The translations under genes were made by a program, and so were the position numbers. 45,809 nt of DNA from JANOAR01 sp031411235 (lineage in GTDB: Bacteria; Verrucomicrobiota; Verrucomicrobiia; Verrucomicrobiales; Verrucomicrobiaceae): positions 1 through 45,809 of the forward strand of contig JANOAR010000055.1 of assembly GCA_031411235.1 (NCBI GenBank), written 5' to 3'. The notes below the pieces were generated by a model. That model was not told the DNA's origin. It ran no database searches and saw only the letters and a list, made by a program, of their open reading frames with translations. Positions 7,071 through 18,000 of this stretch are shown here, piece by piece (the stretch's first letter is position 1; each line of letters begins with the position of its first letter).

Positions 7071-9458
7071 ATGACATCATCCTCCTTTATCAAGGCGGTG
7101 GTGGCTTGCACGACAGGCATCGCCTTGGTCGTCGCTTCGCCATCCACAGCCATCGCCGCCGAATGGACTAGCGTATCCCTCGGCAATCTCACGGGCTACA
7201 TCGCCACCGTCGCGCATCGGCCCGATGGCCGATTCATCTTCGGTACCAATGGTGAAATTTACACACAGAACGCTTTCGGCGGCGCTGCGAAAACCAAGGT
7301 CAATCGCGGCACGCTGGTGTTCGATCCTTCCTTCATCGCGGTCAATACCGACACCTCGGCGCTCATCGGTGCGGGAGGTTTCAGCGGGGCTTCGGGGCTC
7401 TTTGGCTTTAATCCCACGACTCCGCTCGCACTCATCGGCACCACGCCATTGGCCACGGTGCAAAACTATGCCGCTGTGTACTGGCACAGCCCCACGACTG
7501 CCAACGAAGGCTGGCTCATCGGCGGTGCCAATGGCGCTGGCAGCACGCACAACATCACCTTCGTCTCTGCCAATGGAACGTTCACTGGAGCCGTCACTGC
7601 CGAGCTTTCCGACTACTCCGCAGGCATGGCCACAGACTCCGCAGGCAACCTCTACACAGCACTCTCGGAGAACTTCTCCGGCGTCTCGTATGCCGATAAC
7701 AAGCAGGTGCTCAAGTTCACCGCCGCACAAGTCGAGGCCGCTGTGGCAGCGATCCTTGCAGGTGGCCCCGCCGCGCCCATCGCCAAGGCCAGCGGCACGC
7801 TCGTCTATACCTTCGATAACTCCGCCTCCATCGCGGTGGATTCGCTGGGCCGCGTCTGGGCCGCAGGCTACGAGACAAGCACGCTCCAGCTCTACGACCC
7901 CACGACAACGGTGATGCGCCGCATCACTCCCGTGCATCCTGCTTTGGCAAACGCCGCCGGCCCACCGAGCTATGCCGTGCAGACCTTCGCCCGCAGCGGT
8001 GTCAATTACGTGAGCTGCGTCGCCTCGGACAGTCTCAGCTACCTCTCCAGCAATTCCGCGCTCTACCTCGCCTACACGCCCGTCTCGGCTCTGAATGTGA
8101 AGCCCGAGTTTGAGACGGTGCAGAGCTTCCCCACCGCTCGTGTGGGCTCGGCCTACAACTACCAGGTGGTCACCACGCTGGGCTCATTGCAGGGCACGAT
8201 GAAGTATGTCGCGCACGGCCTGCCCGACGGGCTCAAAATTAATGCAAGCAGCGGCCTCATCACCGGCACACCGACCACGCCGGGCGAGTCTGCCGAGGTG
8301 TGGTTCACCGTCACCAATGCCGCAGGCGTGGCGAGTTCGTTCAGCTACGTCATCAATGTGGAAGACTACGCTGCTCTGGCACACGGCACCTTCGTCGGTC
8401 TGTATGATCGCGCACTGGCCTCCACTAGCAGCCTTGGTGGGAGGCTCGACCTCAGCACCACACCTTCCGCTGGGTTCACAGGCAAGCTCACGCTCGGGCG
8501 CAAAAGTTATCCCATCGGCGGCGTGCTCAACACCTCGGGCTCTGCGGTCTTGGGCGATTACACCATCACGCGCTTGGGTTTAAATCCGCTGACTGTTAGC
8601 TTCACCATCAATGCCACCACGGGGGCGCTCACAGGCACACTCAACGATGGCACCATGCCCTCTGTGACACCCACGGCGATGCTCAGCGGCTGGCGTGTAC
8701 AGACGAGCACGCCGCTCACGGGCCTGCACAATTTTGCCGCGATTATCTCTGGCAGCATCCCCACGACACAGCCCCAGGGCAGCAGCTTTGGCTCGGTAAC
8801 GGTCACGGCAGCAGGCAAGGCTACAGTCGCAGGACGTGCGGCAGATGGCTCCGTCATCGCTAGCGTCTCGGGCATCGGTGCAGCGGGCGAAGTGCTCATC
8901 TACCAGCCACTTTACACGGTTGTCGGTAGCTTCAGCGGCACGCTCAGCATCGCTGCCGACGCACCGCGCACGATCACAGGCAACCTCACCTGGAGCCACC
9001 CCCCGCAGACCAGCGGCACACTCTTCAAGGATGGCTGGACACCCGCCGCGAGCCTCACCGTGAATGGTGGAAAGTATCGCCCCGTGAGTGGCACCAGCAT
9101 CGTGATGAGCCTGCCCGCATCGCTCGTCAACAACGCTAAACTCACCGTCACCGACGGTGGCATCGAGGCCATCGTCGTGCCTAGCCCAGTCTTCAACATG
9201 CGCATCACCGCCCCCGCCAAAGTGACCATTGCCGCGCCCCACAGCGTGACCATCAACAATGCCACCGGTGCCATCACCGCCTCGGTAAAAGCAGGCACAG
9301 GAACCACGGCGCGGACGCTCAGCGTCATGGGCCTCATCATCCCGAACACCGCCAGCGCTGATCCCTTCGATGGCCAGGGCGAGGGCTACTTCCTCGTCAC
9401 ACCACCAGCCACGACGCAGCAGCGCTCGGGCAAGGTGGTGCTCTCGGGGTTGTATTGA
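7071..9458 (+). CDS. Exported propeller-like and putative-Ig protein under a cobalamin riboswitch
   Basis: This is a 795-residue secreted protein. A Sec signal peptide (FIKAVVACTTGIALVVA then AIAA) covers about residues 1-30; ATG 7071 was chosen for this, although the frame is open from 7011. Residues 31-345 look like a beta-propeller built of weak repeats, with phrases such as VAHRPDGRFIFGTNGEIY, GMATDSAGNLYTALSE and SIAVDSLGRVWAAGYETS. Residues 341-430 are a putative-Ig (He_PIG) domain: GSAYNYQVVTTLGS, then GLPDGLKINASSGLITGTPT. The rest holds two copies of a beta-rich module that opens like GTFVGLYDRALASTSSLGG and recurs at VVGSFSGTLSIAADAP. No enzyme residues or C-terminal sorting signal were recognised. 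By position it is the first gene controlled by the cobalamin riboswitch. BtuG proteins of Bacteroides are surface propellers that bind B12, so a similar role is possible but unproven. Confidence 0.85.
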   Translation: MTSSSFIKAVVACTTGIALVVASPSTAIAAEWTSVSLGNLTGYIATVAHRPDGRFIFGTNGEIYTQNAFGGAAKTKVNRGTLVFDPSFIAVNTDTSALIGAGGFSGASGLFGFNPTTPLALIGTTPLATVQNYAAVYWHSPTTANEGWLIGGANGAGSTHNITFVSANGTFTGAVTAELSDYSAGMATDSAGNLYTALSENFSGVSYADNKQVLKFTAAQVEAAVAAILAGGPAAPIAKASGTLVYTFDNSASIAVDSLGRVWAAGYETSTLQLYDPTTTVMRRITPVHPALANAAGPPSYAVQTFARSGVNYVSCVASDSLSYLSSNSALYLAYTPVSALNVKPEFETVQSFPTARVGSAYNYQVVTTLGSLQGTMKYVAHGLPDGLKINASSGLITGTPTTPGESAEVWFTVTNAAGVASSFSYVINVEDYAALAHGTFVGLYDRALASTSSLGGRLDLSTTPSAGFTGKLTLGRKSYPIGGVLNTSGSAVLGDYTITRLGLNPLTVSFTINATTGALTGTLNDGTMPSVTPTAMLSGWRVQTSTPLTGLHNFAAIISGSIPTTQPQGSSFGSVTVTAAGKATVAGRAADGSVIASVSGIGAAGEVLIYQPLYTVVGSFSGTLSIAADAPRTITGNLTWSHPPQTSGTLFKDGWTPAASLTVNGGKYRPVSGTSIVMSLPASLVNNAKLTVTDGGIEAIVVPSPVFNMRITAPAKVTIAAPHSVTINNATGAITASVKAGTGTTARTLSVMGLIIPNTASADPFDGQGEGYFLVTPPATTQQRSGKVVLSGLY

Positions 9459-9474
9459 GCCAAGATGCCATGGC

Positions 9475-9648
9475 GTAGGGCGGGTATGTTTTGCGCCCTC
9501 GACATCTTCTTGCCCAAGACCCCCTTCGCAAAACTACCTGCCTCAGTCGAGCGTCTGCTAGCCATCGCAAGCTCCCAGAGGCAGGTTATTCGGCGAAGGA
9601 GTTGTGCGTGATTAAGATTATCTTTTTCGCCGAACAAACCCGCCCTAC
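9475..9648. repeat. 174-bp element with terminal inverted repeats and three internal stems
   Basis: Terminal arms 9475-9490 and 9633-9648 are inverted copies with 15 of 16 positions matching. Three internal perfect stems lie in order: 9488-9495 with 9527-9534 (GTTTTGCG/CGCAAAAC), 9536-9544 with 9578-9586 (ACCTGCCTC/GAGGCAGGT), and 9589-9597 with 9626-9634 (TTCGGCGAA/TTCGCCGAA). Together they can fold as a cloverleaf. The element fills nearly all of the 205-bp gap between two surface-protein genes. It has no tRNA features and no coding frame of interest. A MITE-like or REP-like mobile element or a structured RNA is possible. Confidence 0.75.
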
Positions 9649-9663
9649 TGCCTATCTCGTCCC

Positions 9664-11901
9664 ATGCTTCGCACGCCCACACGCTCGCGCCAACTCATGC
9701 TCCTCGCCGCGCTCCTCGCGACGGCGCTGGGCGGTGCGTTCGTGGCTTTCGAGAGCGCGGGTGGCTTCCGCAATCCTTTGGCCGAGGCATCGACTTCCGG
9801 TGCTTCGGCGACTCCTTCATCCGATAAATCCACACCCAAGGCAGGCAGTTCCAGCACCACGGCCACACAACGACCCGGCAATGATGCCAAGACAAACACC
9901 ATCGCCACGAGCCTCACAAAAACCCGAGGCATCGGCGATCCCACGCAGCTCGATTCGCTGCTGCCCAGCGGCATCACCCACATCGAAGGCATGGGCGGCA
10001 AAGGTTATGCGAGGCAGGTGAAATCAGGCGGCGCGTGGTTCCCTGTCTTCAACCTCGCCAAGGCCAAGAAGCGCGACGGCAGTGCCGTCGATCCCACCAC
10101 CGACGACCTCAATGACGCCGATGCGCTCGACCCCGGCAGCGTCGAGCTGAGCACCATCGCGCTCGCCATCACTACGCCCAATCCACCGCCCGGCCTTGTC
10201 GCGCAGCCTTTCCATTTCACCCTCGCCGCCATCGGTGGCACGCCACCTTATCAATGGGCCATGCAGCTCGGCGCAGGCACCAGTGACTTCAGTTTAAACC
10301 CCAGCACAGGCGAGTTTAGCGGCAGCTCGGACAAGCCACTCGCCACCACTTTGCAGGCCATCGTAACCGATGCCACAGGTGCCAGCGATGCGGTGGCCTA
10401 CTCGCTTGTCATTGCCCCTGCACAGCCGTTGGCCATTACCCATGAAGCCCTGCCCATCGCCATCGTTGGCGATGCTTACACGGCTAAACTTAATGCCACG
10501 GGCGGCGTGCCACCTTACGCCTGGAGCATCGCCGGACTCGATGCGGCGTGGTTCGTCGATGCCGCCACAGGCATCCTCACGGCCACGCCCAGCGAGGCAG
10601 GCGAGCAGGCTGTGCAGATCACTGTCGAGGATGCGCAGCACACTAGCGCCCAGCTTACGCTGCCTTTAAAAACAAGCGCCGGGCTGGAGATCAGCACCGA
10701 GTCACCACTGCTCCCAGCCGCGCCGGGCAGCGACTACGTGCTACTATTCCAGGCCACGGGCGGCAGCGGCGACTACACCTGGAGCCTCGCCAGCGGTGGG
10801 CTGTCCGCAGGCTGGACGCTCTCGCGCGAGGGCAGGCTCGGTGGCATCGCCAGCGCCCGCGAGAGCTTGCAGCGCTTCACTGTGCAGGTGCGCGACAGCG
10901 ATGGCCTCGTGTATCGTAAAGCCTTCGACCTCGCCACGCGCAAGGCCTTGATCGCCGTGCCCTCGCGCGACCGCGTGGGCCTCGCCTGGCAGCCCGCCGA
11001 GATTGCTCGTATCGCCGCTGCGCCGCTCGCCGGCGTGATCATCGAGCGCCGTGGCCCCGATGGCCTCGCTGAGGTTTATCGTGGCACGGGCAGCAATGTC
11101 GTCGATCACGGCGCGCAGACGGGCGCGAGCTATGACTACACGCTCACCGCGCACACTGCCGATGGCCGCGCTGTGCCCATCGCTAGCACGCATGTAAAAG
11201 TGCTGCCCATCACTCGGCAACGCGCCGTATCCGGCCTGCGCGGCGATCCTTTCGCTGACCGCGTGAGCCTCTTCAGCCCGCTCTCGCCCACAGCCTACGG
11301 CATGGCAGCGATACCTTTCAATGTCATCGGCCCACCCGATGGACGGAGCACGTACCAGCCTGCCTCCGCTACGAATCAAGTCGCCTCGCTCAATGCCGCG
11401 CCCGGTGCAGGTGGCAGCATCGTGCTCGAATTCACCGACAACATCATCGAGCTGGGCGCGGGCCTCGATTTCACCGTCTTCGAGAACGTTTTCTTTGAAG
11501 GCGGCGACTCGACCAAGCGCTTCATGGAGCCCGCCATCGTCGAGGTCGCTTTGTTTGAGGGCCAGTGGTTCCGTTTCCCCTCGCACATCAATCCACCCAT
11601 CACAGGCACAGCAGACCTCACCCGCCCCGCCTACTACGCCCAAGGCTTCGCCGGCATCAGCGCAACCACGGGCGAAACCCCTACTGACCCCGCCCGCAGC
11701 GGCGGCGATAGCTTCGATGCCAACGCCCTCGGCATCCCCGGCCTCACTTGGATTCGCTTCATCCGCCTTCAAAGCACGGGCGACAAAGCCCTGACCGATG
11801 CCACAGGCCAGCTCATCGAGCACCGCCGCGACTACGGGGCGACGAGTGGCGGTGGCAGCTCTGGGTTTGATCTCGATGCGGTGAGCGCGGTAAATTATTG
11901 A
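9664..11901 (+). CDS. Exported protein with three putative-Ig domains and an uncharacterised C-terminal domain
   Basis: This is a 745-residue protein with an N-terminal signal or anchor segment (about residues 10-31, LMLLAALLATALGGAFVAF) and a Ser/Thr/Pro-rich linker. Three He_PIG-like putative-Ig domains follow at about 163-254, 255-340 and 340-425; each has the pattern GGTPPYQW / GGVPPYAWSI / GGSGDYTWSL. A fibronectin III-like stretch runs at about 427-515 (VIIERRGPDGLAEVYRG). The C-terminal 220 residues form one domain with GGSIVLEFTDNIIELGAG, DFTVFENVFFEGG and GIPGLTWIRFIRLQSTGD. That domain resembles the end of proteins annotated only as cell surface protein in other bacteria; from memory, some lie in cobalamin-controlled loci. 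It is second in a row of three exported proteins after the riboswitch, 205 bp after the first and 102 bp before the giant gene. No catalytic motif was seen. Confidence 0.85.
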   Translation: MLRTPTRSRQLMLLAALLATALGGAFVAFESAGGFRNPLAEASTSGASATPSSDKSTPKAGSSSTTATQRPGNDAKTNTIATSLTKTRGIGDPTQLDSLLPSGITHIEGMGGKGYARQVKSGGAWFPVFNLAKAKKRDGSAVDPTTDDLNDADALDPGSVELSTIALAITTPNPPPGLVAQPFHFTLAAIGGTPPYQWAMQLGAGTSDFSLNPSTGEFSGSSDKPLATTLQAIVTDATGASDAVAYSLVIAPAQPLAITHEALPIAIVGDAYTAKLNATGGVPPYAWSIAGLDAAWFVDAATGILTATPSEAGEQAVQITVEDAQHTSAQLTLPLKTSAGLEISTESPLLPAAPGSDYVLLFQATGGSGDYTWSLASGGLSAGWTLSREGRLGGIASARESLQRFTVQVRDSDGLVYRKAFDLATRKALIAVPSRDRVGLAWQPAEIARIAAAPLAGVIIERRGPDGLAEVYRGTGSNVVDHGAQTGASYDYTLTAHTADGRAVPIASTHVKVLPITRQRAVSGLRGDPFADRVSLFSPLSPTAYGMAAIPFNVIGPPDGRSTYQPASATNQVASLNAAPGAGGSIVLEFTDNIIELGAGLDFTVFENVFFEGGDSTKRFMEPAIVEVALFEGQWFRFPSHINPPITGTADLTRPAYYAQGFAGISATTGETPTDPARSGGDSFDANALGIPGLTWIRFIRLQSTGDKALTDATGQLIEHRRDYGATSGGGSSGFDLDAVSAVNY

Positions 11902-12003
11902 AGCGCTCAGCTCAGCGCCCTCAAACCTCGTCGAGCAAGAAAACATCTGTTGTTTATTCAATGGCGTTAGGTCAGAATCCGCATTCTCACCTAAAAATCG
12001 ACT

Positions 12004-15000
12004 ATGCCCTCACGCCATCATCGTGCCCCCCTATTTCGCGCTCTTTGCGCTGTTGGTTTTCTCATGCTTTTAGGAGGCTTGGGGTGGGTTGCCTTCCGGC
12101 ACGCTGAGCCGCCGACACGAGCAGCAGCCGCAGTGCCATCGGCTCAGGTTATGCCCACGAGTGCGGCTCCAAAAAACAGCGTCACGGCAACGCCTAGCTT
12201 TGTAAAAACAGCAGCGCCCCGCACAGCGACGCCCGCCGTGCCGCCCATCGCTGCCGCTCCCCCGACTCCCCCGCCAACACTCTCGCCCGCCGATGCGCTA
12301 CTGGTTAAGTCCGAGCTACTGGAGCAGAGCCGCACCCCCGCCGATGCCACAGGCCGCAGTCGCCAAATTTCAGTCTATCGCACCAGCTTCAAATACCCAC
12401 TCGTGCGAGTCGAGGAGTGGTTCGCTCCCGCTGCGACCGCCCCTGCCACCCCGCTGCGCGAAAGGCGCGAGTTCTCCGTCGCCGACCATCTGCTAGTGCG
12501 TTTCCCGGAAGCCGTCGCCGAGGCGCAAATCCAGACCTGGGCCGCGCAGCACGACTTCACCCTTCGGCGCAAGCTCAAGACCACTCCCGTCTATATCGTC
12601 GCCACCAAGCGCAGCGACGGCGACGCGACGAATGCCATTTTAAATGCCTTCCAAGCAGCCTTCCCAACCACCGCCACCAGCGCACAATCAACCGCCGCCG
12701 TGGCCGAGCGCGACTACCTCGTCTTCCCCACCGTCGTGCCGAATGACGCCAGCTTCACCCAGCTCTGGGGCATGAAAAATACGGGCCAGACGGGTGGCGT
12801 CGTCGATGCCGACATCGACGCCGATGAAGCCTGGGATACCACCACAGGCTCACGTTCCGTCATCGTCGGCATCATCGACACGGGCCTCTCCCGCACCCAT
12901 CCCGATCTCAGTGCCAACGTCTGGACAAACCCGAATGAGATCGCTGGCAACGGCATCGACGATGACCACAACAACTTCATCGACGACACCAATGGCTGGG
13001 ACTTCTTCGACGATGACCGAGACCCCACCGATACCCAAGGACACGGCACCCACGTCGCAGGCACCATCGGTGCCACGGGTAACAACAGCACAGGCGTCGT
13101 CGGTGTGAACTGGCAAGTCTCGCTCGTCGGCCTGCGCTTCCTCGGCCCCGACGGCGGCTCCACCTCCGACGCGATTGAAGCAGTCAACTACGCCACTAGC
13201 CTGCATGTCGCCCTCACTTCGAACTCTTGGGGCGGCGGTGGCTCCAGCACCTTGCTAAAGAATGCCATCGACGCCGCAGGCACGGCGGGCATCCTCTTCG
13301 TCGCTGCTGCGGGAAATGACGCCGAGAACAACGACAGCTCACTCTCCTACCCTGCCTCCTACACCAGCGCCAACATCATCTCGGTCGCCTCCAGCACCGC
13401 CTCGGACACCATGTCGAGCTTCTCTAATTATGGGCGCACCACCGTCGATCTCGCCGCTCCAGGCTCCTCGATTTACAGCACCATCCCAGGCCCGTCGTAC
13501 GCCAGCTACAACGGCACCAGCATGGCCGCGCCGCATGTCTCTGGCGCTATCGCACTGGTGAAATCCATCGCGCCCAGCCTCACCGCCGCTGAGTTGAAGC
13601 AGCGTCTCCTGGCCTCAGTCGATCCCTTGCCTGCATTCGCCAACAACACCGTCAGCGGCGGGCGACTGAATGTCGCACGCTTCATAGCACAGAGCGCCGG
13701 GCCGTTTCCAGTCATTGTCAGCACCACCATCGCCGAGATGCCCGGTGGCAATGGTGACGGCATCATCAACCCAGGCGAAGCCTTCAGCGTCGCGCTGGAA
13801 ATGGCCAACATAGGCACAGAGCCAGCGACCCAGATCGTCGCCAGCGTCGTCGCCCCAGGCGGCAGTCGCTTCACCGTCAGCCAGGGCAGCATCACCGTCG
13901 GCACGCTGGCAGCAGGCGGCCAAGCCACGCCCACCACCACCTTTGCGTTTACTTCGCAAGCCTCGACTCCCACGCCCGTGAATGAGTCGCTCAGCATCAC
14001 ACTCACCTACAACACCCCGGCTAAGCAGCGCATCCACCCGCTGCCGCTCACACTGCACACCTCGTCGCGCGTTTCTGGCATCGTGACCGCTGCCGATGGC
14101 GGCGCAGGCATTGAGACAGCCATAGTCACCTACATAGGAGCCCGCGCCGGCACCGCCACAACCGACAGTGCGGGGGCTTATGAATTTATCGCCACTGACG
14201 GCAGCTACAACCTCATCGCCAGCGCCCCCGGCTACATGACATCGGCAACGCGCAGCCTCACCACGCCGCCCAGCGCGACCGCTATCGACTTCTCACTGCG
14301 CCAGCCTTTCCTGCGGCTTGATCCCCTCGCCGTCAGCGTGCAGCTCGATGCAGGCGGCTACACACAGACCACCGTCTCCCTGGGCAATCGCGACACCGCA
14401 CCGTTGCCCTGGAGTCTGTACGTGCGCGAATCCGCCAACGCCCCAAGGCAGCTCTACCAACTGCGCTCGCTGCCTGTTGAACCACGAAGGCTAAACAACG
14501 ACAGCCATGCTCGGCAGCCTGCGCCCAGCACAGCCCAAGCCGCAGCGGCAGCACCAACCTCCTACACGCCTTCGCTCGCGCTGCCACTCGGCACGCTGAC
14601 GGGCATCAGAGTCGGGCTGGTGCTCAGCTATCCTTGGGATTTCGGCATCACCAGCGACTTGCAGCAGCGCGGGGCCGTAGTCTCCACGCTCGCCCGGCCC
14701 CTCACAGCCAGCGTGCTGAGCACTGTCCAGGTTCTCGTCGTTTCCAATGCCGTTAACTATTTTTCCACCTCTGAAGTTGCCGCCGTGCGCACCTGGGTGA
14801 GCAGCGGCAACGGGCTCTTCATTGAGAATGACTCAGTGTTAGCGATGGCAAATGTGAACGCACTCCTCCTCGGCACTGGCATCACATTCAGTGGGTCAGG
14901 GCCATACCGCTTGCTCAACCTCACAGACATCCGCCCCCATGCCGTCACCACAGGCATCACCAGGGTGCAGAGCTACTCTGCCATCAGCAGCCTCACCCTC

Positions 15001-18000
15001 ACGGGGAGCGCCTTGCCCCTGCTTGTGGAGAACGTTGGCGCGGTTCACGCGGCAACGGCCAGAATGGGCAACGGCAAAGTCGTCGTCATCGGCAGCATAG
15101 TCGCCGACAGCACCAACTTCTACGTCGGCCAAGCGCGGCAGTTTTCCAACCAAACCGTCGATTATCTCGCCCGCGCAACGGCGCTTCCGTGGCTCATCCC
15201 CACCCCGGAGCAAGGCGTCCTGGCAGCCAGAGGCACGGCAGACCTTCGGCTTGATATTGATGCCGGAAACCTTGTCGGCGGCACCTACAACGCCACCATC
15301 AGCTTTGAAACCACTGACCCTGTGGCTCCAAGCGTCGCGCTGCCTGTCGCCTTGCGCGTCACAGGCATACCACAAATCGTCGTCAACAAGCCCGCCATCC
15401 CTTTTGGCAATGTGGTACTCCACAACGACATCCGCCGCACGGTGACGATCTCCAACCCTGGCACCGACACGCTCACCCTCAGTTCGATCTCCATCACCGG
15501 GGCAGACAGCCATCTTTTCATTCCACAAGCCACCGCCCCCATCAACATCGCGGCAAAGGGTGAATACAGCCTAGAGCTGGGGTTCACACCCATCGCGCTG
15601 GGCAAATTTTCAGCCTCCCTGGTGCTGGCAACGAACGTGCCCGGCACGCCCACCTTGACGCTGCCGCTCACGGGCACAGGCTCCCGGCCACCGCAGATCA
15701 GCGTCACCCCCCAGATAAGAAATTTGAGCCTGAAACAAGGCGAGCAGCGCGGCGTCACCTTCACCATTCACAATGCAGGACCTGGGCCGCTGGACTGGAA
15801 CTGGGCCGACATCATTGAAGATAACAGCATCTATTTGCATACCAAAGCCATCGTCTTCAGCCCGGCTGAAGGCAGCATCGCGCCGAGGAAGTCGGCCACA
15901 CTGACTGTCATATTCGACGGCAATTATTGGCCCACAGGAAGTTACCTCGAAACGTTTGCCATACACTCACAGGACACCGCCACGCCGAATGTCATTTGCA
16001 ACATTGCCATTACCGTTGCCCGCGGCCCGGCCCTCTTGGCGGTGCCCGATCCCTTGGCCTTTGCCCCGTGCTTCACGTATTCGCAGAACGAGGAAGTCCT
16101 TCGCCTCCAAAACAATGGCGAACTCCCCCTGACACTCAAAGGAGCCTTCTCCACCAACCCCGCCTTCAGCCTCGTCGGCAAATTGCCGACCACCCTCCAG
16201 CCCATCTATTCCGCAGGAAGTTCCCAGTCGTTCAAAGTCAGGTTTAAGCCCACCAAGCCCGGCACAACGAGCGGCTACATCTGCCTGCTCAGCAGCACCG
16301 GCACGCGCCGCCTCTATGTCCCCGTCTCCGGCACAGCCACCAACGGCCCAATCATGCGCGTCGCCCCGGCGGCGCTGGCGATGACCTTGGAGCCCGGCAT
16401 CATCACCAGCCGTCCGTTGGCTCTCACCAACACAGGTTCGTCCACCCTTGTCTGGAATGTCACCACCAGCTCGGACACAAGCCCATCCTGGCTCACCACC
16501 ACCCGGCCCAGCGGACGCACAGAACCTGGAGGCAGCATGGACATGATGCTGAACATCGACACCTCCACACTCACCGCTGGCATTCATAAAGGCATCGTCA
16601 CCCTCTCGGGCAATGACCCGCTGCACTCACAAATCAAAGTGCCTGTCACGATCACCGTACTTAGCGCTGCCGTCGCTATCATCGCGCCCACGAACCTGAG
16701 TTTTACCGACACCTGGATCGGTCGCCCGCAGATTGGCGACCTCACGCTGAGCAACCCAGGCAACGAAACACTCATCGTCACCAGCATTGAAAGCAGCAGC
16801 TCCACCGTGGTAGCCAACGGCACAGCCAGCATGGCTCCTGGCCACAGCATTAGGCTCAGTGTCATCCACGTCCCAACTGTGCCAGGCAGCACCACCGCCA
16901 CCCTCACTCTACGTTCCAACGCCAAGGCCACCCCCGTTATCACCGTGCCCGTCACCGCGACCGCCGTGCTGCCAGCCACCATCAGCGTCGCCCCCGTCAG
17001 CATTTCCGACACGCTCGCCCCAATACACGTCAGCAATCACGACCTCACCCTTTCAAATACCGGCGGCGCACCCCTGCAATGGAGCGCCGAGCTGCGCAAC
17101 GTCACCAGCTCTGGCATCGCCACCGCCGACCTCGCCAGCACCCTCGCCCGGCTCGACACCGCAGCCAGCAGCCTCACCGCCGCCATCCCCAGCCGCTATG
17201 ACTTCAGCGATGGCATCACTGGCACCTCCATCAGCGATGGCGGTGGCGACATGTTCGACGGTGGCAACTACCTCAACACCAGCCTCGGCTCCTCCATCCC
17301 CTACGCCGACGGCCTCGTCGCCAGCCATGCCGCCGTCGGAGCCACAGGCCGCTACTTCACCAAAAAACATCCCGGCCTCTTCGTCTTCGCCGCCGATCTC
17401 GTTGGAGTCACGAGCTTCAACACCAGCGGCGGCCTCGGTGCCGACGGCAGCGGTAGCCTCTCCGGCACCGTGCTCACGCGCATCGTCAACGGCGTCACCT
17501 ATAAAGGCTTCGTTAAACGCGTGTATGCCGCCAGCGACCCATCCGTCAACCACCTCATCATCGTCGCCGACTCCCCCGGCCTCGCCCACACCTACCCCAA
17601 CGACACCAACAACGATTTGCACACCATCAGCGGCTTCGGCAGCGGCACCACACGGCTTTATCATCTGCTCTTCGCAACCGCCAATGGCGGCCAAGTCAGC
17701 GACGCCACCTTCGGCACGCTCATGGATCTCTTCCTCACCAGCGTCCACGCAGCCCCACTGCCGCCCTGGGCCACCCTCAGCACCGCCAGCGGCAGCAGCG
17801 CCCCCGGCGGCAGCAGCAGCATTCGGCTAACTCTCGCCTCCGGCAGCATCGACGCAGGCACCTACACCGCCACAGTGCGCATCACCAGCGACGCCCTCAT
17901 CGCCAGCACCGTCAATGTGCCCGTCAGCCTCACCATCACTTCGCAGTCCGTCCTCGTCGCAGAACCCAGTCCTCTCGTCTTTGGCAATGTCTTCCGCTAC

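Noticed and set aside
9475..9648. tRNA or integron attC site
   Set aside because: There is no T-loop, anticodon or CCA pattern, and no convincing attC core sites or integrase nearby.
11903..11918. Small hairpin GCGCT/AGCGC after the Ig-repeat gene
   Set aside because: The stem is only 5 bp without a T-tract; not enough for a terminator call.
10744..11961. 405-codon minus-strand frame opposite the Ig-repeat gene
   Set aside because: It has only low-complexity Ala/Gly/Asp/Glu composition; the opposite frame has signal, Ig and C-terminal domains.
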